A stretch of 64,000 nucleotides of DNA from Silene latifolia (Eukaryota > Streptophyta > Magnoliopsida > Caryophyllales > Caryophyllaceae). The stretch is taken from contig NC_133537.1 in assembly GCF_048544455.1 (NCBI RefSeq), forward strand, positions 66,532,134-66,596,133, read 5' to 3'. The notes beneath the pieces are model-generated. The model searched no databases, was not told the DNA's origin, and was given only the letters and a program-made list of their open reading frames with translations. Below, one piece after another: positions 58,828 through 64,000 of this stretch. Position 1 is the first letter of the stretch. Each line of letters begins with the position of its first letter. A program made the position numbers and the translations under genes.

Positions 58828-61800
58828 CTATTCTTGTTCTGATTCCAGCTCTTCCTCCTCCTCTCCTTCATCATCTTCTGGTTCAGACGACCCTTCGCAC
58901 AATAGCGTGTGTCTTTGAGAAGGGTTATGGCGATTCCTCTTGTCGTGATTTGTCATTCTCTTGCAATTCTTACACTTACGTTTGGGTTTCCTAGCCAATA
59001 CCATTGCTTTTGTTTTGGTGACAAAGAATCTTTTCCGGTCCCCTTGTTTTTGAATTCTTTGGTAGCAATATCGTCACTACCTCACATGCCGTACAATTCA
59101 GAAATTTCTCCATTTGTTGATTTTTATTCAACACTTCCCCTAATGGTGACAGGGACTGTTTAAATGCCCTAATTACGGCGGAAAAGTCAACATCGCCTAC
59201 TCCTTTGTCTCGAAGGAGCCCTACGACTTCATGAACTTCGACCACATTATTGACATTGCAATTTGTTTTTCATCGATGACTTGCATGTTTTCTGTCCCTT
59301 CACCATTAGTATTGAAAATCCTTAATCGGAGATACTCTTTCATCCATCTATTTACAACATAATCTTCTGGTATAGTCTTTATCCCACTTGCTGAAAAAAT
59401 CCATATTATATGGCGGCATAGGATTTCGGTTTTTCAAACATCGTACAACTGCAGCTTGCTTTACGTGTACCTGTGTCATCGGTTAAAGCTAGCATGTAAG
59501 TGTGAACGTTAAAAATAGTGTCACTGATGTAAAGTGTAAATGTCATGAATTGTAAAGTGTAAATGTTAAGTTATTAGAAGTATAAATGTAAACTAATAGG
59601 AAGTGTAAATGTCATGAACTGTAAAGTGTAAATGTTAAGTTATTAGAAGTGTAAAAGTTAAGTTATAGGAATTTAAATGAGATAAAAACAGAAAGTGTAA
59701 ATGTCATATGATGTAAAGTGTAAATGTCATGAATTGTAAAGTGTAAATGCTAAGTTATTAGAAGTGTAAATGTAAACTAATAGGAAGTGTAAATGTCATG
59801 AACTGTAAAGTGTAAATGTCATTAAGTGGAAAAGTGTAAATGTTAAGGTATAGGAAGTGTAAATGTCATATGATGTAAAGTGTAAATGTCATGAATTGTA
59901 AAGTGTAAATGTTAAGTTATTAGAAGTGTAAATGTAAACTAATAGGAAGTGTAAATGTCATGAACTATAAAGTGTAAATGTTAAGTTATTAGAAGTGTAA
60001 ATGTTAAGTTATAGGGATTTAAATGAGATAAAAACAGAAAGTGTAAATGTCATATGATGTAAAGTGTAAATGTCATGAAATGTAAAGTGTAAATGTCATT
60101 AAGTGGAAAAGTGTAAATGTTAAGGTATAGGAAGTGTAAATGTCATATGATGTAAAGTGTAAATGTCATGAATTGTAAAGTGTAAATGTTAAGTTATTAG
60201 AAGTGTAAATGTAAACTAATAGGAAGTGTAAATGTCATGAACTGTAAAGTGTAAATGTTAAGTTATTAGAAGTGTAAATGTTAAGTTATAGGAATTTAAA
60301 TGAGATAAAAACAGAAAGTGTAAATGTCATAGGAAGTGTAAACTACCTGGACTGTATGCAACTTTAAAATTCTTCTTTCTGGATGAATCTTTGACAGTAG
60401 TTACCTCTAGCTCGCCTCTCTCAGTAAAACCTCCTGTTCTACATGTATCAATTGAGAAGATGACTTCTTGTTTGAATTTCTGGAAAGCTGAATAGGTGTA
60501 CACCTTTGCAGCATGAATCTCAAATGCCAGATGTGTTGACGCCGCTGCGAACAAGTGCTTATCCATGTTGTCAAGCTGCTTCTGTGTATGTCTTTGTTGG
60601 TCCATAGCGCTCTCAAAACGCATCCAAAACTCAACCAATGTTCCTGACTTATGCTCAAACCTCTTGAAAAAGCTATTTACGCTCTCTGATCTTTGAGTCA
60701 TCCTCATAATCGACGCCATCCTCAAGTCTCTGCAATGCGCCATCACCCACTGTCCCCTTATAGCTTATGTATCTGCAAACCAATCATTTACGCCAACACC
60801 ATGATCTTCAATTATTTGCTCCCAAATACCATCAAATTCTGCTGCCTGAAGCTCATCGTCCCATATAATGTCATTAATTTTACACATGAAGTCATTATAA
60901 TCACTCCTAGAGACGCCAAACTTACTGGGCATTTTGTTCATTATATGCCACATACAGAACCGATGACGCACTGTCTTGAAAACCAGAGGGACAGATTTGA
61001 TAATACCTGGGTCCTGATATGTAATTATGTACTCGGGTTCCTTACCCCCCATTGCTTGTAAAAACCGCCTGAAAACCCAATTAAATGACACATAATCTTC
61101 CCTTGCAATTAGAGCCCCACAGAACGTCACAGATCGTTTATGGTGGTCAACACCTGTGAATGGTGTGAATACCATATAATACTTATTGGTGGAGTAAGTC
61201 GGGTCGAATGACACCGCATCACCGAAATTTTTGTAATTATCTCGGGTAGTATCGTCCGCCCATATGGCCCTACGTAGGCTGCCATCATCGTCAAGGTCAT
61301 AGTCAAAGTAGAAACCTATTCTTGTTTCAGTCATTTCCTTGAAATGATCAACAAACAACAGACCATCCCGTTCGTGAATGAAACATTTAACATCCCTATG
61401 GAAGTTCTTAAAATCATTTAAGCTTGCTCCAATGTTTTCGTATCCATTCACTTGTTCTTTGCAGATTCTGTATGTCTTTGTTGCTCCTATCTTCAGCTGC
61501 CAATCAATCATTAACAGATACGTCATATAAATATAACATGAATGGAATTATTTATTTAGTATAAAGAGTGATTATGTATTACAAACCCTTGATTTCCAAA
61601 TGATTATCATCTTGTGATAATATGTTATGTTACGCGACAATTTCTGGAACTCTCTGTCCTTAAGTGAGATAAGCTCGTGATTGTGACCCTCGTGGAACCG
61701 GTCAATTAATAAAAGACAATTCTTCATATATAGTCGTATCCTCGCTTTACACCCCACTCTAGTGACCCTGAATATCCTTTGTGACTTCTCCCCAACCAGT

Positions 61801-62055
61801 CCGTCATCCCGATCTTTACTGGGCGTCTTATGAGCGAAACCTTCTTGATTGCAGACGACGAGCTTTGACTTGATCTCACCGCCACGCCATTTTTTTGTTG
61901 TGTACCTACGTACATCAAACCCACAAGCAATGGCGTATATCTTATAAAAAGTCACCGCGTCCTCAACCCCCCAAACTCCTGGCCGATGTACGGGGTAAAC
62001 CTCTTCTCGACCTCCCTACACAGCTCCGGCCTGTCAGGTTGAACTCCATTCTGTT
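58828..62055 (-). pseudogene. FAR1-type MULE transposase of TAE-7, damaged
   Basis: Order on the minus strand: N-terminal zinc-binding FAR1 domain (about 61570-62020; FTPYIGQEFGG, YKIYAIACGFDVRR, RVGCKARIRL, HNHELI); an intron with GTTTGT donor and GGCAG acceptor (about 61501-61586); the catalytic core (GDAVSFDPTYSTNKYYMVF, IITYQDPGI, RHRFCMWHIMNKMP); then SESVNSFFKRF and GTLVEFWMRFESAMD; an intron from 60345 to about 59480 filled with GTGTAAATG words; a SWIM finger (CSCTMFEK then ILCRHIIWIF, about 59390-59470); and an acidic tail with a knuckle-like CKNCKRMTNHDKRN near 58930. Damage: a frame change near 61955, one stop near 60770, a frame change in the SWIM region. IITYQD has Tyr where TAE-2 has Asp (IITDQ), so a catalytic acid may be lost. 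It is closely related to, but clearly distinct from, the TAE-2 enzyme. Confidence 0.82.
59490..60344 (+). repeat. GTGTAAATGTCATGAATTGTAAA array in a transposase intron
   Basis: Plus-oriented words (thus antisense to the gene) with a higher-order repeat: the run AAATGAGATAAAAACAGAAA recurs near 59670, 60018 and 60297, and TTAGAAGTGTAAATGTAAAC recurs between. Confidence 0.9.
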
Positions 62056-62530
62056 TTAGCAAGTCTGTAAATGTGCACAGAGTGTAAGTGTAAATGTAAA
62101 GGTCATCAAATATGAAGTGTAAGTGTAAATGTCCATAGAGTTTAAGTGTAAATGTCATCAGATATGAAGTGTAAGTGTAAACGTAACTCGAAGTAAAGTG
62201 TAAATGTAAAGGGAATTTTCCATAAATGTAAATATTCCAAAAGTGTAAATGTGCAAATTATGATGTCCCAAAAGTGTAAGTGTAAATGTAAACATCCAAA
62301 AGTGTAAGTGTAAATGTCAGCAGAAACGAAGTGTAAATGTGCTATTCTGAAAGTGTAAATGTCAGCAAAAGTGTAAATGTCAGCAGAAATGCAGTGTAAA
62401 TGTGATGCTTTAAAAGTGTAAATGTCAACAAAAGTGTAAATGTTGTCAGAATGCTAACTCACATAAAAAATATAACAATAAAAAGTGTAAATGTAAAACT
62501 ATAGCAAAAGTGTTCATGTAAATGTTGTCA
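62056..62530 (+). repeat. AAGTGTAAGTGTAAATGT array, right flank of TAE-7
   Basis: Plus-oriented words upstream of the transposase gene, probably in its leader or 5' intron. Confidence 0.88.
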
Positions 62531-63060
62531 GAATGCGTTGATGCTACTCAAAACTCAAATTAATGAAAACCCAGCATGCAGATTTACTTCTAACAATCTT
62601 CATTTCAAACCCAGTAACAAATAATAATAACAAGAATGAACAAATTCGATGACATGCAAAATTTATCATTACCTTCATCCATCCTATTCAACTGAAAATA
62701 TTAAAACGTGACTGAAAACAATGAATAAAATGAAGAAATACCATTGATGCCATCTATTATTTGCATGTTTACGCTGATTTGCAGGATTTGGAGAGAACTT
62801 TAGCTCAAAACTTCGTTTTCAGATGGAAGAACCCAGTTTTAAAGAGAAGAAAGAAAGAATAAAGTTAAAAATAAGTGTGTTAAGGAAGGAAGAATGTGGG
62901 AGTGTAAACATAGTACAAAGGATATATCCTTTTGTCCGCAGGAAATGATCATTGGTAAGGAAAATTTGCAGGAAATGTTGTCCTCTTTCCTACCCAAGCT
63001 TTTCCCTTTTTTTTTTGGCCTATATTTTGTAAAAAATCTCCACCTTAGATGTTGTCCATC
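62531..63060. other. Right arm of TAE-7, promoter side of the transposase, no gene
   Basis: AT-rich; no reading frame of note. Leads into the right inverted repeat. Confidence 0.5.
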
Positions 63061-63116
63061 TAAGAGTCCTTATAAGGACTTAAGGACTCAAATGAGGTAA
63101 GGGACTCATTAGATCT

Positions 63117-63118
<2 letters not shown>

Positions 63119-63180
<62 letters not shown>
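63119..63180. repeat. (TA)n right of TAE-7
   Basis: About 62 bases of alternating TA before the copia leader resumes. Confidence 0.95.
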
Positions 63181-63183
<3 letters not shown>

Positions 63184-64000
63184 TTTTTCGACCGTGTCGA
63201 TTATAATTATCGTAGTTCACTAATATAGTTCACATAAAAGGTGATAGATAATAAATCGACAAGACCTTTCACATATTTAAAATTGAGATTAGCCTTTCTA
63301 AATAGTAGGACTCATGAATCCCTTTGACATTTGGGGTAGATTCGATTTCCCGTGGTACTTTCATTTTTCATCGGGTAAGTGGGGTAATAACAAGTTATTA
63401 CACGCGAAATTTGGTTGGTCTCAACGGGACATGAAGACTAGTCTTATGTTCCGAGGCTAGAGATGAACTTAACGTAATTTCATCGACCGAGAGTTCTAAT
63501 TGTAGAATCGGTTAAGGAGTTAACCCACCAAGTTATATTAGTGAGGGATGTATCGGTTTCCCGGGCCCGAGTTAATATGGATTTGGATCTCGGAATCATT
63601 TATATAATTGGGTGGAGGTCATTATATAAATGCTAAAACATGTTAAAATATTTTCATAGATGAACGATGAATGTTTCTTTTCCCACTATTTTGTTGTTTT
63701 ATGTTGTTCTTTATCATTTCTTCTATTAATATATGATACTATTTCGATATTAACTTATGACTCCATTAAACCACTATTGCCAAAGACAAATAGAATCTCT
63801 TTCTAAATCCTCAAATGAACCATTTAAATAGGACATGGACTAGTTCCATAGGAATCGTTTTATTCCATAGAACTCCATAGGAGTTGTCCTATGTAATATA
63901 AGATTAGTATCTTACATTTCTAACATGCCTATGTATGATTTCTTGTGAAGAAAAGGGAATGGAAGTAATGATTAGTCAAAATATGTTTTGATAATATCTT
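63181..64000 (+). other. Copia leader, part downstream of the microsatellite
   Basis: 63184-63246 matches 21370-21433, proving that this is the other side of the leader opened by the transposon train. The rest is single-copy in the window, with no reading frame; phrases such as GGGTGGAGGTCATTATATAA read like the untranslated region ahead of a plant copia gag. The element continues past the window. Confidence 0.6.

Larger units (their letters stand above)
49733..63118. mobile_element. TAE-7: two-gene (TA)n-flanked MULE, about 13.4 kb
   Basis: Left end GTCCACCTTAAGTCATTAAG then TCCATAAGTCCC; minus strand of the right end GAGATCTAATGAGTCCC then TTTGAGTCCTTAAGTCC. It carries a Ulp1-type gene with two protease domains (plus, 51198-57715) and a FAR1-type transposase (minus, 58828-62055), in convergent order. 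AGTGTAAATGTGA arrays fill the left flank, one Ulp1 intron, the gap between the genes, a transposase intron and the right flank. Both genes are damaged. It shares end words with TAE-1, -5 and -6 and may have been the autonomous partner of that family. Confidence 0.82.

Noticed and set aside
50470-62530. Word arrays considered as CRISPR-like repeats
   Set aside because: Words are too short and variable, spacers are not of constant length, and the context is a plant transposon.

Overview
This is intergenic plant DNA: AT-rich, no host gene, almost wholly nested transposable elements. Signs of a flowering plant are copia and gypsy LTRs primed by initiator tRNA-Met (TGGTATCAGAGC), FAR1/MULE transposases with plant-type introns, a Helitron with a CTAG end, an L1-type LINE with an RNase H domain, a hAT MITE rich in GGCCC and a Tourist-like MITE. 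The clustered palindrome TACTCGATCGAGTA reminds me of Silene-type repeats (Caryophyllales); that is memory, not proof.

Layout. 25-688 is a complete hAT MITE with 8-bp target duplication. 689-2747 is unassigned. From 2748 to the end the backbone appears to be the 5' LTR and leader of one Ty1/copia element, opened by insertions. Its LTR (2748-3783 plus 10958-11212) is split by a minus-strand, apparently non-coding Ty3/gypsy-type element (3784-10957, target duplication TAGTC). Its leader (from 11213) holds a (TA)n microsatellite and has been tandemly duplicated (11497-12783 and 21431-22717). Copy 1's microsatellite received a Helitron (12847-15173, carrying a Tourist MITE), a 108-bp insert, and TA-flanked element TAE-1 (15311-21290, itself carrying a gypsy LTR fragment). 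Copy 2's microsatellite holds six TA-flanked elements in a row: TAE-2 (22736-37055), TAE-3 (37128-38078), TAE-4 (38186-44723, with a LINE inside), TAE-5 (44841-46966), TAE-6 (47033-49696) and TAE-7 (49733-63118). The copia leader resumes at 63181.

All seven TAEs have terminal inverted repeats built from two or three copies of a short element-specific word, abut (TA)n on both sides, and most carry long arrays of short words with a TGTA core (AGTGTAAATGTGA and relatives). TAE-2 and TAE-7 encode FAR1-type MULE transposases, identifying the group as Mutator-like.

The most unusual unit is TAE-2: on the plus strand a transposase (23097-26345, damaged) and a compact XS-domain protein (27081-27689, intact); on the minus strand a multi-exon Ulp1/SUMO-protease gene with its catalytic residues visible (29687-34527) and an F-box-like protein (35128-35709). 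XS proteins act in plant small-RNA silencing, Ulp1 in SUMO removal, F-box proteins in ubiquitin targeting, so this cargo looks suited to countering host silencing; that role is inference. TAE-7 carries a related Ulp1 gene with two tandem protease domains, the second with Ser where the catalytic Cys should be, and a decayed transposase.

Coordinates of exons and of (TA)n edges were read by eye and may be off by a few bases.
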